DNA of 64,000 nucleotides from Bryobacteraceae bacterium (GCA_019187195.1 JABAQT010000004.1:1-64000); one strand, 5' to 3'; positions 19,468 to 28,134 are shown, counted from the first letter of the stretch. A program made the numbers and translations. The notes: generated by a model from the letters alone, not told the origin.

Positions 19468-19473
19468 TATACT
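19468..19473 (+). promoter_or_regulatory. TATACT -10-like hexamer close to a start codon
   Basis: TATACT ends 9 bases before the GTG of the lipoprotein gene at 19483, and no Shine-Dalgarno lies between. This spacing would place transcription start at or just before the start codon. No recognisable -35 hexamer is present. Confidence 0.45.
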
Positions 19474-19482
19474 CGCAGTTTT

Positions 19483-20010
19483 GTGTTTCGATTGCTTATC
19501 ATCGCGGCATTGCTGTGCCTGGGCGCGTGCGCGCCCGAACCGGAGTGGTACGCGCCGCCCATGCAGAGAGCCACGTTGCGGGGCGTTGAACCGCGTCCGG
19601 TTGGGTCGGTAGTCTCGATGGATTCTCCGCTCGCCGATGCCTACATCGTGAGCGGTGTGCTGAAGGGCGACCCGCTCTCGCGGTGGCGGTGGACCAGCCA
19701 GCGGCCGGAGTTGCGCTTTTATCTCACGGAGACGAAAGGACTGAAATTCTTCATGGATTTCGTGCTGGCCGAGGCGACTTTCCAGTTCACCGGTCCGGTG
19801 ACGGTACGGTTTTCCATCGGCGGCAAGCCGCTGGGGAGCGCGCACTACGGCAAGCCGGGAGAACAACATTACGAAGTGGAAGTTCCCGGGAACCTGTTGA
19901 CGGCCAGTGAGCCGGTGAAGGTGGCGGCCGAGGTGGACAAGGTGTACGTATCGCCGCAGGATGGGGCGAAACTGGGATTTCTGCTGGTGCGGGCCGGATT
20001 CGAGCAGTGA
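19483..20010 (+). CDS. Small lipoprotein of unknown function
   Basis: The 175-residue product starts MFRLLIIAALLCLGACAPEP, a lipoprotein signal with the lipobox LGAC, so it should be anchored in the envelope. The mature part looks beta-rich (LRFYLTETKGLKFFMDF, GPVTVRFSIGGKPLG, HYEVEVPGNLL) like a jellyroll or discoidin-type sandwich, but I recognise no family. The start is GTG. Its stop overlaps the GTG start of the GT39-like membrane protein by four bases (GTGA), which argues that the two work together, perhaps in assembling or displaying a surface glycan. No catalytic motif was seen. Confidence 0.8.
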   Translation: MFRLLIIAALLCLGACAPEPEWYAPPMQRATLRGVEPRPVGSVVSMDSPLADAYIVSGVLKGDPLSRWRWTSQRPELRFYLTETKGLKFFMDFVLAEATFQFTGPVTVRFSIGGKPLGSAHYGKPGEQHYEVEVPGNLLTASEPVKVAAEVDKVYVSPQDGAKLGFLLVRAGFEQ

Positions 20011-22235
20011 TACCAAAAGCCGTATACATCCTCTTTGGAGCGTCGTTCACCCTGGCTTCCGCTTATGTTCTGGGCCGTTTGTTGCTCGAACGGTTGAGGA
20101 TTCGCCTCTACCGCGAAGAGGAATGGCTGTTCGGGCTGGTGTGCGGGGCTTCGCTGCTGCACCTGCTGGTGTTCCTTCTGTGCAGCGTGCAACTGGCGCG
20201 CAAGGGCGTATTCTTCTCCGTGGGCGCCGCTATTTTGGCCACCGGGTGGGCGAAAGGCGTGTTCGGCCCGTCGAGGGCTCCGGGGCTGCCGCCGCTCGGA
20301 AGGCTTTGGAAATGGCTCTTCACGGCGATCTATCTTGCCTACGCGGTGCTGTATCTGAGCAATGCCATGGCTCCGGAGATGAGCCCGGACGGCAGTTCGT
20401 ATCATCTGGGGCTGGTGGCGCGTTATCTGCGCGAACACGGCTTCAGCTGCATCACGACGAACATGTACGCCAATCTGACGCAAGGCGTCGAGATGTTATA
20501 CCTGTTCGCGTTTGCGTTCGGCAGGCATTCGGCGGCGGCGGTGGTGCACTTCGGCTTCACGATGGCGCTGCCGCTGCTGATTCTGACGCACGCGCGGCGG
20601 TTCGGACTGGCGGCGGCGGGCGTGGGGGCGGCGGTTCTGATGCTCTGCGCTCCGGTGGTGGGTATCGACGGCACGACGGCCTACAACGACGTGGCGGTCA
20701 CGGCGGTGGTGTTTTCGCTGTACTGCCTGCTCGAGATCTGGCGGGAGGAGCGGCAGAGCGCATTGATCGTGCCGGTTGGTCTGCTGGCCGGGTTCTGCTA
20801 TGCGGGCAAATATACGGCGGGACTGGCGATTCCGTTCGCGGCGGGGTTTCTCTTGTGGAGGCTGTGGCGGGCGCGGCAGCCCTGGCTGAAGCCGTTGCTG
20901 GTGTTCGCGGCCTGCGCGGCGGTGATGGCCGTGCCCTGGGCGGCGAAGAACTGGATTATCGTGGGCAATCCGCTGTCGCCGTTTTTCAACCGGTATTTTC
21001 CCAACCCGAACGTGCACATTTCCTTCGAACAGGAGTATGTGGAACGGATGCGGCACTACGGAGACCCGAAGAGCTATTGGGATATTCCGATGGATCTGAC
21101 CGTGCACGGGGCGATGTTGTCGGGAACGCTCGGGCCCGTGTTCGTGCTGCTGCCGCTGGCGCTGCTGGCGCTTCGGCGGCCGCGGGGCCGGAGGCTGCTT
21201 GCGGCGGGGGCGTTCTTCGCGCTCCCCTATCTGAACAATATCGGAACGCGATTTCTGCTGCCCTCGCTGCCCTTCTTCTCCCTTGCGCTGGCGATGGTGT
21301 TCGCGCGGTCGAGGGGAGTGCTGCCGGTAGTGATGGCGGCGCACGCGATTCTTTCCTGGCCGCATGTGCTGAAGCTCTACTCCTCGCAATATGCGTGGCG
21401 CCTCGAGCGGATTCCGGTGGCCGCGGCGCTGCGCATTCAAAAAGAGGAGAAGTACCTGACGGATTTTTCCTACGGCTATGTGGTGGCGCGGATGATCGAG
21501 GATTTCGTGCCGAAGGGGGAGAAGGTATTCACGTTCGGCGGGGTCGCCGAGGCCTACACGACGCGCGATATATTGACGGCGTATCAGGCGGGATTCAACA
21601 ACAACCTCGGCGAGTTCGTCTGGGCCGGGCTGTTTCCCGATTCGGCTCCGACGCACCAACTGACTTATACATTCCGCGAACGGCCGCTGCGGCATTTGAA
21701 GCTGGTGCAGAACAACTCGGGCACGGACCAGTGGAGCATCTCGGAATGGCGCATGTATAAAGGGGAGAAGGAACTGCCGCGGTCACCCGAATGGAGGCTG
21801 CGGGCGTGGCCGAACCCCTGGGATGCGGAGCTCGCCTTTGACAACAGCCTGGTGACACGCTGGCGCAGTTGGGAAGCGATCAAGCCGGGGATGTTCTTCG
21901 AGGTGGATCTCGGTGGAGAGCGGCTGATGAATAGTGTGAGACTGGAGATTACGAAGGACCAGTACCAGGCGGCGCTGAAGCTGTACGGCCGCGGCGAGCG
22001 CGGAGACTGGACGCTGCTCAGCGGAGCCATGAAGGAGTCGGATGTGCCGTTGATGAAGGGATTACGCCGCGCGGCGATGGAGGAACTGAGGGCGCGGGGA
22101 GTGCGTTATCTCCTGGTGGCTCCCGATGACCCGGCGGGGCAGGATTATATGGCCAATGCCGCGCTGTGGGGGATCGGGTTGCTGGCCGAGCGCGGCGGGA
22201 CGAGGCTGTACAGGATCAACGAGGCCGCGCCATGA
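20007..22235 (+). CDS. GT39/PMT-like polytopic membrane protein with C-terminal discoidin-like domain
   Basis: The 742-residue protein has about ten hydrophobic segments across residues 5-460. In the first periplasmic loop the sequence APEMSPDGSSYHLGLVARYL carries the acidic residue (D) and His expected of dolichyl/undecaprenyl-phosphate-sugar glycosyltransferases (GT-C fold, GT39/PMT_2 style). The later soluble part includes FGGVAEAYTTRDILTAYQAG. It then shows an F5/8-type-C-like sandwich near residues 590-670 (AELAFDNSLVTRWRSWEAIK, GMFFEVDLGGERLMNSVRLE). The start GTG overlaps the lipoprotein stop, and its own stop overlaps the kinase ATG. Its likely role is transfer of a lipid-linked sugar outside the inner membrane. 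The discoidin tail is unusual for such enzymes and may bind the acceptor glycan. Confidence 0.82.
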   Translation: MIPKAVYILFGASFTLASAYVLGRLLLERLRIRLYREEEWLFGLVCGASLLHLLVFLLCSVQLARKGVFFSVGAAILATGWAKGVFGPSRAPGLPPLGRLWKWLFTAIYLAYAVLYLSNAMAPEMSPDGSSYHLGLVARYLREHGFSCITTNMYANLTQGVEMLYLFAFAFGRHSAAAVVHFGFTMALPLLILTHARRFGLAAAGVGAAVLMLCAPVVGIDGTTAYNDVAVTAVVFSLYCLLEIWREERQSALIVPVGLLAGFCYAGKYTAGLAIPFAAGFLLWRLWRARQPWLKPLLVFAACAAVMAVPWAAKNWIIVGNPLSPFFNRYFPNPNVHISFEQEYVERMRHYGDPKSYWDIPMDLTVHGAMLSGTLGPVFVLLPLALLALRRPRGRRLLAAGAFFALPYLNNIGTRFLLPSLPFFSLALAMVFARSRGVLPVVMAAHAILSWPHVLKLYSSQYAWRLERIPVAAALRIQKEEKYLTDFSYGYVVARMIEDFVPKGEKVFTFGGVAEAYTTRDILTAYQAGFNNNLGEFVWAGLFPDSAPTHQLTYTFRERPLRHLKLVQNNSGTDQWSISEWRMYKGEKELPRSPEWRLRAWPNPWDAELAFDNSLVTRWRSWEAIKPGMFFEVDLGGERLMNSVRLEITKDQYQAALKLYGRGERGDWTLLSGAMKESDVPLMKGLRRAAMEELRARGVRYLLVAPDDPAGQDYMANAALWGIGLLAERGGTRLYRINEAAP

Positions 22236-23182
22236 AGCTGTACCTGGGGGTGGACGGGGGGCAATCGAGCACGACGGCGATGATCGGCGAGGAGTCCGGG
22301 CGGATCATTGGGTACGGGAGGGGAGGGGCGTGCAACCACGTGCGGGCAAGCGAGGGACGGCGGAAGTTTCTCGCGGCGATCGAGGGCTGCCTCGAGAAGG
22401 CGTTCGAATCGGCGGGACTCGAGCGGGGCGGGGCGCGCTTCGAGGCGGCTTGCCTTGGCTTCAGCGGAGGGCCCGCGGACAAGGAGGCGCTGCTGCACGA
22501 AATCCTTCCCGCCGGGCGGATCATTGTGACGCACGACGGGTTGATCGCGCTCAGCGGAGCAACGGCGGGGCAGCCGGGCATCATTACGATTGCGGGCACG
22601 GGTTCGTTTGCGTTCGGGCGGAACGCGGAAGGGCGCGAGGCGCGGGCGGGAGGATGGGGTTATGTGTTCGGGGATGAGGGGGGAGGATTCGACATTACGC
22701 GGCAGGCGCTACGCGCGGCCCTGCGGATGGAGGAAGGGTGGGGGCGTCCGACCACTCTGCGCGCGAAGTTGATGGAGGCGGCGGGGGCGGCGGACGCCAA
22801 CGACCTGCTGCACCGTTTTTATACGGTCGAGTTTCCACGCCCGCGGATTGCCTCGTTTTCGAGGCTGGTGGATGAAGCGGCGCGGGAAGGAGATGAGGCG
22901 GCGCGCGAGATCCTGATGAACGCGGCACGGCAACTGGCGCAGTACGCCGGGGCGGTGCGGAGCCGGCTGTTCGGGAAGGGCGAGACGGCGGCGGTGGCTT
23001 ATGTGGGCGGTGTGTATAACAGTGAATTGCTGAGGGAACGGTTCCGGGAACTGGTGGAACTCGAGGAGGGGAACCGGGCGGCGGCTCCGGTGTACGGCCC
23101 GGCGGCGGGCGCGTTGCTCGAGGCATACCGCGCCTCGGGCCTTGCCATTACCCTGAGCGATGTTCCGGAGACGGAGAAATGA
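22232..23182 (+). CDS. BadF/BadG/BcrA-family ATPase, N-acetylglucosamine-kinase-like
   Basis: From ATG 22232 the product is 316 residues, in the usual range for bacterial GlcNAc kinases. It has the ASKHA phosphate-1 motif at the N-terminus (LGVDGGQSSTTAMIG), phosphate-2 (GIITIAGTGSFAFGRN), an aspartate-bearing segment (IIVTHDGLIALSGA) and GGWGYVFGDEGGGFDITRQA, which is highly typical of GlcNAc kinases. VAYVGGVYNSELL forms the adenosine part. It would phosphorylate an amino sugar in the cytoplasm. The longer frame back to 22166 lies inside the previous gene and lacks a ribosome site, so the ATGA-coupled start is chosen. It sits between the GT39-like protein and an M20 peptidase, suggesting amino-sugar or peptidoglycan turnover. 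Confidence 0.9.
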   Translation: MKLYLGVDGGQSSTTAMIGEESGRIIGYGRGGACNHVRASEGRRKFLAAIEGCLEKAFESAGLERGGARFEAACLGFSGGPADKEALLHEILPAGRIIVTHDGLIALSGATAGQPGIITIAGTGSFAFGRNAEGREARAGGWGYVFGDEGGGFDITRQALRAALRMEEGWGRPTTLRAKLMEAAGAADANDLLHRFYTVEFPRPRIASFSRLVDEAAREGDEAAREILMNAARQLAQYAGAVRSRLFGKGETAAVAYVGGVYNSELLRERFRELVELEEGNRAAAPVYGPAAGALLEAYRASGLAITLSDVPETEK

Positions 23183-24501
23183 AACATTTTCTGTGGTTAT
23201 TGTTTTTTGTGGGTTGTTCGCTCGAGGCGGCCGAGCCTGACTGGCCGGTGTTTGAAAAGCGCGCCCTCGAGTTCCTGCAGGAATATGTGCGCGTGAAGTC
23301 GATCAATCCCCCGGCGGACACCTCGGCGGCGGCGGCTTTGTTCCGCGCCGAGCTGGAGAAGAACGGGTTCGCCCCAAAGCTTTTTCGCACCGGCCCGAAC
23401 GGGCAGACCAATCTGCTGGTGCGGCTGGAGGGAAGGGACCGGACGAAGAAGCCGCTGCTGCTCATGAATCACTTCGACGTGGTTCCGGTGGACGCCAAGG
23501 CCTGGCCCGTGGATCCGTTCGCGGGCGTGATACGGGACGGGTATCTATGGGGCCGCGGGACCATGGACATGAAAAGCACGGGAGTGATCCACCTGTTCTC
23601 GCTGATCGCGATGAAGCAGACGGGCGTGACGCCGGAGCGGGACATCCTGATGCTTTGCACCTCGGATGAGGAATCCTTCGGACCCTACGGCGTAAGGGCG
23701 ATGATCCGCGATCATTGGAAGGAGATCGAGGCGGAATATGTGCTGGATGAGGGCGGATTCGGGAGCCCGGATCAGTTCTCGCCCGGCAGGACGGTGTTTG
23801 GCGTTTCGGTGGGTGAAAAGCAGGTGCTGTGGCTGCGGTTGCGCGCCAAGGGGACGGCCGCGCACGGCTCGCAGCCGATAGCGGACAACGCCAACATGAT
23901 CCTGATCGAGGCGATCGGCAAGGCTCTGGGCACGCCGGACCGGGGCAAGCAGAACGAGGTGGTGGAAAAGATGCGGGAGAATCTCGGGGGGCGGCTGGCG
24001 CGGAACAAGTTCATGGCGGCAATCGGGCGCAATACCATCTCGCTGACGACGCTTTCCGCGGGTGTTGGGTCGCCGCCACGAGCGAACGTGATCCCGTCGT
24101 CGAGCGAGGCGACGCTCGACTGCCGGTTGTTGCCGGGAGTGAATGCCGCGGAGTTCATCTCTGAAATGAAGGCGCGCATCAATGATCCGCGGGTGACCAT
24201 TGAACAACTGAGCGACCCGGCGGACCCCGGCGTCAGCAAGATGGATACGCCGTTATACGCGGCGCTGCGCGCGGCGCTGTTGAAGTATCATCCGGATGCG
24301 GTGGTGACTCCGATTCTGATTCCGTATGGGACCGACTCGGTCGAACTGAGGAAGAAGGGGGTCATCGCCTACGGACTGGCTCCGGTGGTGGTGGACGCCT
24401 CGATTGTGGCCACGATGCACAGCGACGCCGAGCGGATCCCGGTCTCCGAGTTTCAGACGGGTCTGAGGATCTTCCATGAGTTGCTAAAATCAAAGTTCTA
24501 G
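23179..24501 (+). CDS. Exported M20-family metallopeptidase
   Basis: The 440-residue protein begins [20 protein letters not shown], a signal peptide whose VGC could also serve as a lipobox. Metal ligands of M20/M25/M40 peptidases are visible in order: H in [13 protein letters not shown] in [12 protein letters not shown], the paired acidic residues in TSDEESFG, and the late HSDAERIPV that corresponds to the family's H-x-x-x-E-x segment. A dimerisation lid separates the two halves (about 215-330). It probably cleaves dipeptides or acyl-amino acids in the periplasm. The ATG overlaps the kinase stop by four bases. pgk follows after 10 bases. Confidence 0.9.
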   Translation: MKHFLWLLFFVGCSLEAAEPDWPVFEKRALEFLQEYVRVKSINPPADTSAAAALFRAELEKNGFAPKLFRTGPNGQTNLLVRLEGRDRTKKPLLLMNHFDVVPVDAKAWPVDPFAGVIRDGYLWGRGTMDMKSTGVIHLFSLIAMKQTGVTPERDILMLCTSDEESFGPYGVRAMIRDHWKEIEAEYVLDEGGFGSPDQFSPGRTVFGVSVGEKQVLWLRLRAKGTAAHGSQPIADNANMILIEAIGKALGTPDRGKQNEVVEKMRENLGGRLARNKFMAAIGRNTISLTTLSAGVGSPPRANVIPSSSEATLDCRLLPGVNAAEFISEMKARINDPRVTIEQLSDPADPGVSKMDTPLYAALRAALLKYHPDAVVTPILIPYGTDSVELRKKGVIAYGLAPVVVDASIVATMHSDAERIPVSEFQTGLRIFHELLKSKF

Positions 24502-24511
24502 AAGAACTCCG

Positions 24512-25696
24512 ATGAAATTATCCATACGTGATCTTGATCTGCGAGGGAAGACTGTCTTCATCCGCGTGGACTTCAATGTCCCACTGGCGGCGGGCGGCGC
24601 GGAGATCACCTCCGACAAGCGCATCCGCGCTTCGATACCCACAATCGAATACGCGTTGGAACAGGGCGCGGGGGTGATTCTCGCGTCCCATCTGGGCCGT
24701 CCGAAAGGGAAACCGAATCCGGAGATGAGTCTCAAGCCGTGCGCCGTCAGGCTGTCGGAGATTCTGCAAAAACCCGTGAAGATGGCTCCCGATTGCGTGG
24801 GCGCGAGCGTGGCGGCGATGAAGCCGGGCGCGGGTGAGATCCTGCTGCTCGAGAACCTGCGATTTCACGCGGAGGAGGAGAAGAACGACCGCGACTTCTC
24901 GAAAAAGCTGGCTTCGCTCGCGGACGTGTATGTGAATGACGCGTTCGGTTCGGCGCACCGCGCGCACGCCTCGACGGTGGGGATGATCGAGTTCATGCCG
25001 CTGGCGGCGGCGGGACTGCTGATGGATAAGGAGATCGATTACCTGACCAGGGTGACGAAGAACCCGCCGCGGCCGTGCGTGGCCATTCTCGGGGGAGCCA
25101 AGGTTTCAGACAAGATTGACGTGATCGAGAACCTGGTGACTCTAGTGGACAAGCTCCTCATCGGGGGCGCCATGGCGTACACATTCCTCAAGGCAAAGGG
25201 CGAGCCGGTGGGGAACTCGCTGGTGGAGAACGACAAGATCGAACTGGCCAACAGGCTGATGGCGGAAGCCGGAGATAAGCTGATGCTGCCGGTGGACCAC
25301 GTGGTGGCGGCGGAGTTGAAGGAGGGCGCCGAATCGAAGACCGTGACGACGATTCCCGACGGCATGATGGCGCTCGACATCGGCGAACAGACCGTGGCGC
25401 GGTTTGCGAGCATCATTTCGGCGTCGGAGAGCGTGATCTGGAACGGGCCGATGGGCGTGTTCGAGAAGCCTCCATTCGACAAGGGTACGGTGGCGATCGC
25501 GAAAGTGGTGGCCGGGTCGAACGTGCTCAGCGTGGTGGGCGGAGGGGATTCCGAGAAGGCCATCAAGGCGGCGGGAGTGGAGAGCAAGATTTCTCATATC
25601 TCGACCGGCGGCGGGGCTTCCCTCGAGTTTCTGTCGGGCGTCGAGTTGCCTGGTGTTGCCGCGCTGACGGACAAGGAGAAGACTGCCGTCCGCTGA
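24512..25696 (+). CDS. pgk: Phosphoglycerate kinase
   Basis: The 394-residue enzyme converts 1,3-bisphosphoglycerate and ADP to 3-phosphoglycerate and ATP in glycolysis. All family signatures are present: [11 protein letters not shown] near residue 15, SHLGRPKG for substrate binding near 65, [13 protein letters not shown] near 148-160, [11 protein letters not shown] near 192, [11 protein letters not shown] near 310, and the nucleotide-binding end GGGDSEKAI ... [13 protein letters not shown]. Length is normal. It starts 10 bases after the M20 gene. A TAAAAT at 24485-24490 could provide its own -10. No gap or tpiA gene is adjacent, which differs from the common gap-pgk arrangement. Confidence 0.97.
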   Translation: MKLSIRDLDLRGKTVFIRVDFNVPLAAGGAEITSDKRIRASIPTIEYALEQGAGVILASHLGRPKGKPNPEMSLKPCAVRLSEILQKPVKMAPDCVGASVAAMKPGAGEILLLENLRFHAEEEKNDRDFSKKLASLADVYVNDAFGSAHRAHASTVGMIEFMPLAAAGLLMDKEIDYLTRVTKNPPRPCVAILGGAKVSDKIDVIENLVTLVDKLLIGGAMAYTFLKAKGEPVGNSLVENDKIELANRLMAEAGDKLMLPVDHVVAAELKEGAESKTVTTIPDGMMALDIGEQTVARFASIISASESVIWNGPMGVFEKPPFDKGTVAIAKVVAGSNVLSVVGGGDSEKAIKAAGVESKISHISTGGGASLEFLSGVELPGVAALTDKEKTAVR

Positions 25697-25750
25697 TCCT
25701 CTCCGCGGGTTGCTCTGAAGGCGCGGCCCGCTGCCGCCGATTGGTTGGGC

Positions 25751-26203
25751 ATGAGCGAATCCGGAGGAAGAGCCGCGGGGCGGATCGCCACCGATGAACC
25801 GAGGAAGCCTGCCTTCCGCTTCACGAAGGCGCAATCCATCACACTCGTGTTCGGGTGCACCATTCTCGGGGCGGCGGCGCAGATTCTGATCAAGACGGGT
25901 GCGGGCAACCTGCGGGGGGCGGGGGCGCTCGAGATGCTCGCGAATGTCCATCTGCTTGCGGGCTACTGCCTCTATGGGCTGAGCACCGTGCTGCTGGTGC
26001 TCGCTTTGCGGGACGGCGAGTTGTCGATCCTCTACCCGGTGATTTCGTTGACTTTCGTCTGGGTGACCGTTCTTTCGAGTGTGCTGTTCGGCGAGGCGGT
26101 AACGGCGAACAAACTGGCGGGGATTGCCATGATCGTTGCCGGAGTGGGCATACTCGGCGCGGGAGGTACACCCGCGCCGGTTCAACGAGGGAGCAGCGGA
26201 TGA
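25751..26203 (+). CDS. SMR/EamA-like small membrane transporter, subunit 1
   Basis: From ATG 25751 the product is 150 residues. It has a hydrophilic start of about 27 residues and then four hydrophobic segments (ITLVFGCTILGAAAQILI, LLAGYCLYGLSTVLLVLAL, SILYPVISLTFVWVTVLSSV, LAGIAMIVAGVGILGAGG). This is the four-helix EmrE/ArnE-type half of a drug/metabolite transporter. The motif LYPVISLTFVWV matches the conserved helix 3 of undecaprenyl-linked sugar flippase subunits and EamA proteins. Its stop overlaps the start of a second similar protein, so a heterodimer is likely. Substrate is unknown; a lipid-linked sugar would suit the upstream GT39-like gene, but that is inference. Confidence 0.85.
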   Translation: MSESGGRAAGRIATDEPRKPAFRFTKAQSITLVFGCTILGAAAQILIKTGAGNLRGAGALEMLANVHLLAGYCLYGLSTVLLVLALRDGELSILYPVISLTFVWVTVLSSVLFGEAVTANKLAGIAMIVAGVGILGAGGTPAPVQRGSSG

Positions 26204-26553
26204 AAACGCCCCTATCCTCGATTCTGCTGGTGTTGCTCGCATCGTTTATCGGAAGTTTCGGCGCCGTACTGTTGAAGGCCGGCGCGGCAAGGTTGCACGG
26301 CGCCTGGCAAAGCCTGGTGTTCAATTACCGGCTCGGGGCCGGGGTGGCGTTTTTCCTGCTGTCCTCCTATTTCTTCGTATTGGGTGTGCGTGAGGGAGAA
26401 CTATCCGTTCTGTATCCCATGGTGTCGCTGGGATATGTGTGGACGCTGCTGTGGTCGCGGGTGTTCTTCGGCGAGGCGTTCACGAGGGGGAAGTTCCTGG
26501 GGCTTGGAATGATCCTGTCGGGGATCGTGTTGTTGTACGCGGGCAACCGGTAG
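26200..26553 (+). CDS. SMR/EamA-like small membrane transporter, subunit 2
   Basis: The 117-residue protein from ATG 26200 has four transmembrane helices: VLLASFIGSFGAVLLKAG, GAGVAFFLLSSYFFVLGV, SVLYPMVSLGYVWTLLWSRV and FLGLGMILSGIVLLYAG. The LYPMVSLGYVW segment parallels LYPVISLTFVW of the preceding gene, showing that the two are paralogues. A GGAG-like ribosome site lies about 8 bases before the ATG, which overlaps the previous stop (ATGA). Paired SMR proteins of about 110-150 residues typically insert in opposite topologies and act as one transporter. After this gene the sequence enters a decayed, non-coding patch. Confidence 0.87.
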   Translation: MKTPLSSILLVLLASFIGSFGAVLLKAGAARLHGAWQSLVFNYRLGAGVAFFLLSSYFFVLGVREGELSVLYPMVSLGYVWTLLWSRVFFGEAFTRGKFLGLGMILSGIVLLYAGNR

Positions 26554-26594
26554 GACCGGTGCGCAGGGACGCCCCCAGTTGCATGATGCGACTG

Positions 26595-26807
26595 TCACTC
26601 CAAGCTTACAGAGCGCAGTGAGGGGACGTCGCTTGTACCGGTCGAGGTCCGTGCAGGCGCAGGAATCGGGAACGCCTTGTACGAAAGACAAGCAAGGATG
26701 TCCTCTCGCGTCAGACCAGGATAGTCGGTGAGGACGTCGTTCTCGGATTGACAGGTGGCCAGGAATTCCAGGATGAACTCGACGGCCATATACGTCCCAC
26801 GGCTCAC
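26595..26807 (-). pseudogene. Remnant of a DUF433-family antitoxin-like gene
   Basis: Reading from 26807 the frame gives SRGTYMAVEFILEFLA and then DVLTDYPGLTREDILACLSY. This closely resembles the core of DUF433 proteins (RGTRIxVEFIL ... DYPxLTxEDIxAxLxY). The usual first 20 residues (DPxIxxGKP) are lost: an in-frame TGA lies just upstream, leaving only SKPV. After LSY the frame runs into unrelated sequence, so the end is also damaged. DUF433 proteins normally pair with a PIN-like DUF5615 toxin, and none remains nearby. A GTG start could still express a 70-residue peptide, but I call it a remnant. Confidence 0.6.
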
Positions 26808-26944
26808 TGGCTTGCTTCAGCGCTGCTCTGGAAGTTGGCCCGACGGGTTATGCGCTGCGGCGCAGAGAGGCCGAGAGCCAGGCCGATCGATTGCAATCGC
26901 GGGAACCTTTCGAGTCAATCGTACGTATCGAAACGGAGACGGCC

Positions 26945-27127
26945 ATGACCGGCCACGCCGCCGAAGAACCGCCGCCAGTCTATGCTCGAATCGGCGGACT
27001 ACACTACCTGTCCATCATAGTGGCCGCCGGCTTTGTCGAACTCTCTGTCCGGAACCGACTCATCCGGTGGGGCGATGCCGCCAATAACATCTTGACTTCG
27101 GAGACGCTCTTTCGCGCCGGAGTCTAG
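26945..27127 (+). pseudogene. N-terminal fragment of a DUF4386 membrane protein
   Basis: The frame from ATG 26945 reads ARIGGLHYLSIIVAAGFVEL and then VRNRLIRWGDAANNILTSET-LFRAGV before a TAG at 27125. This matches the start of DUF4386 proteins (ARIAGLLYLxIIxAGxFxExxVRxxLI, GDAxATANNILASExLFRLG), which normally continue for about 170 more residues with several helices. Here the first helix is present, a few residues are missing in the GDA-ANNI part, and a stop cuts the rest off. No continuation was found downstream, where a VOC gene starts 31 bases later. It is a truncated remnant. Confidence 0.6.
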
Positions 27128-27158
27128 GCCGATTCAACAACAGTAGGATGGTGCTTCG

Positions 27159-27602
27159 ATGCCAATAGAATCGAATGTGCATGAGGTGATTCCGTTCTTT
27201 GCCGTGTCGAACATGCAGAACTCACTGCGGTTCTATGTGGACGGGCTCGGCTTCGATATTGCCGGCCAGTGGATTGACGCAGGAGCAGTTCGCTGGTGCC
27301 GATTGCGCCGCGGAGGCGCCTCGCTGATGCTTCAGGACTTTCGAAGAGACGGCGGAAAATTCTGGCAACCGAGCGCGCCACTGGGCCTCGGGGTGTCGGT
27401 TATGTTTCTCTGTGCCGACGCTCTGTCGATTTACCGTGAGGCCATCGCGAGAGGGCTCAGACCCTCCTTGCCCTTTGTGGGAAACGGAATGTGGGTCACG
27501 TCCCTGCGCGATCCCGACGGCTACAGCGTCGAATTCGAGAGCCGCACGGACGCACCCGAAGGGGCCACGTTCGATGCAAAGGCGGCTGACGCCGCCGAAT
27601 AG
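27159..27602 (+). CDS. VOC family (glyoxalase/bleomycin-resistance-like) protein
   Basis: The 147-residue protein has two beta-alpha-beta-beta-beta modules. The first starts EVIPFFAVSNMQNSLRFYVD and the second runs GVSVMFLCADALSIYREAIA to the closing LRDPDGYSVEFESRTD, which supplies the usual metal-ligand Glu. The first module's ligand position is less clear, so catalytic metal binding is uncertain. Members include glyoxalase I, dioxygenases and antibiotic-binding proteins; the substrate cannot be told. AGGATGG lies about 8 bases before the ATG. The gene is intact although it lies in a decayed patch between gene remnants, with a lower-GC feel than its neighbours. Confidence 0.88.
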   Translation: MPIESNVHEVIPFFAVSNMQNSLRFYVDGLGFDIAGQWIDAGAVRWCRLRRGGASLMLQDFRRDGGKFWQPSAPLGLGVSVMFLCADALSIYREAIARGLRPSLPFVGNGMWVTSLRDPDGYSVEFESRTDAPEGATFDAKAADAAE

Positions 27603-27690
27603 CCGAGGTTTGCGGCGCACCGCGCTCCGTGCGGAACCCGGACTTACCGGCGTCGTGCCCGTGCAACAGGGAAAGGGTAATTCTCAAACT

Positions 27691-28134
27691 ATGGAACGAA
27701 ACGAACTCGACTACGGAAAGCCGAACGCCAACGCGCCTCGGGAGTTGGATCCATTCGCCTTTCTGCTCGAAGGACACTACATTCTGGATGGGTACGCCAT
27801 TGCGGACGAATACAGAATGAGGACACCCGAGGACCAACTGCTGGTGCTTGGCATCAATCTTCGCTCCTATGACGCGGTGAGGAAGACCTGGAATATGAAA
27901 TGGCTGAATGCACTGCCGGGAACCTGGACCGACCTGGGACCGGAAGAACTGGGTGGAGTTGCAGCTGATGAAACTACGATCTCCTACTGCATGAAGGAGC
28001 CTGTCGCGCGGCACGCACTCACCCGCGCAACGTATGTGAGGATCTCCGCCGATCGCTTTACCTGGCGTGGAGAGCGGTCGCATGACGGGAAGGCATGGGA
28101 GCAGTTCCTGGTCATCGAACTCCACGAAGCATAG
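27691..28134 (+). CDS. DUF1579/calycin-like protein, apparently internally deleted
   Basis: From ATG 27691 the product is 147 residues. It reads ELDPFAFLLE directly into GHYILDGYAIADEYRM, then GINLRSYDAVRKTWNMKWLN, TDLGPEELGG and FTWRGERSHDGKAWEQFLVI. The second half looks like the lipocalin-type barrel of DUF1579-like proteins, whose first strands normally include a further 20-30 residues between the FxFLLG motif and the HYILDG segment. I infer an in-frame deletion there from memory of the family, not from an alignment. Start choice: the longer frame back to 27412 lies inside the VOC gene. The function of the family is unknown. Confidence 0.65.
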   Translation: MERNELDYGKPNANAPRELDPFAFLLEGHYILDGYAIADEYRMRTPEDQLLVLGINLRSYDAVRKTWNMKWLNALPGTWTDLGPEELGGVAADETTISYCMKEPVARHALTRATYVRISADRFTWRGERSHDGKAWEQFLVIELHEA

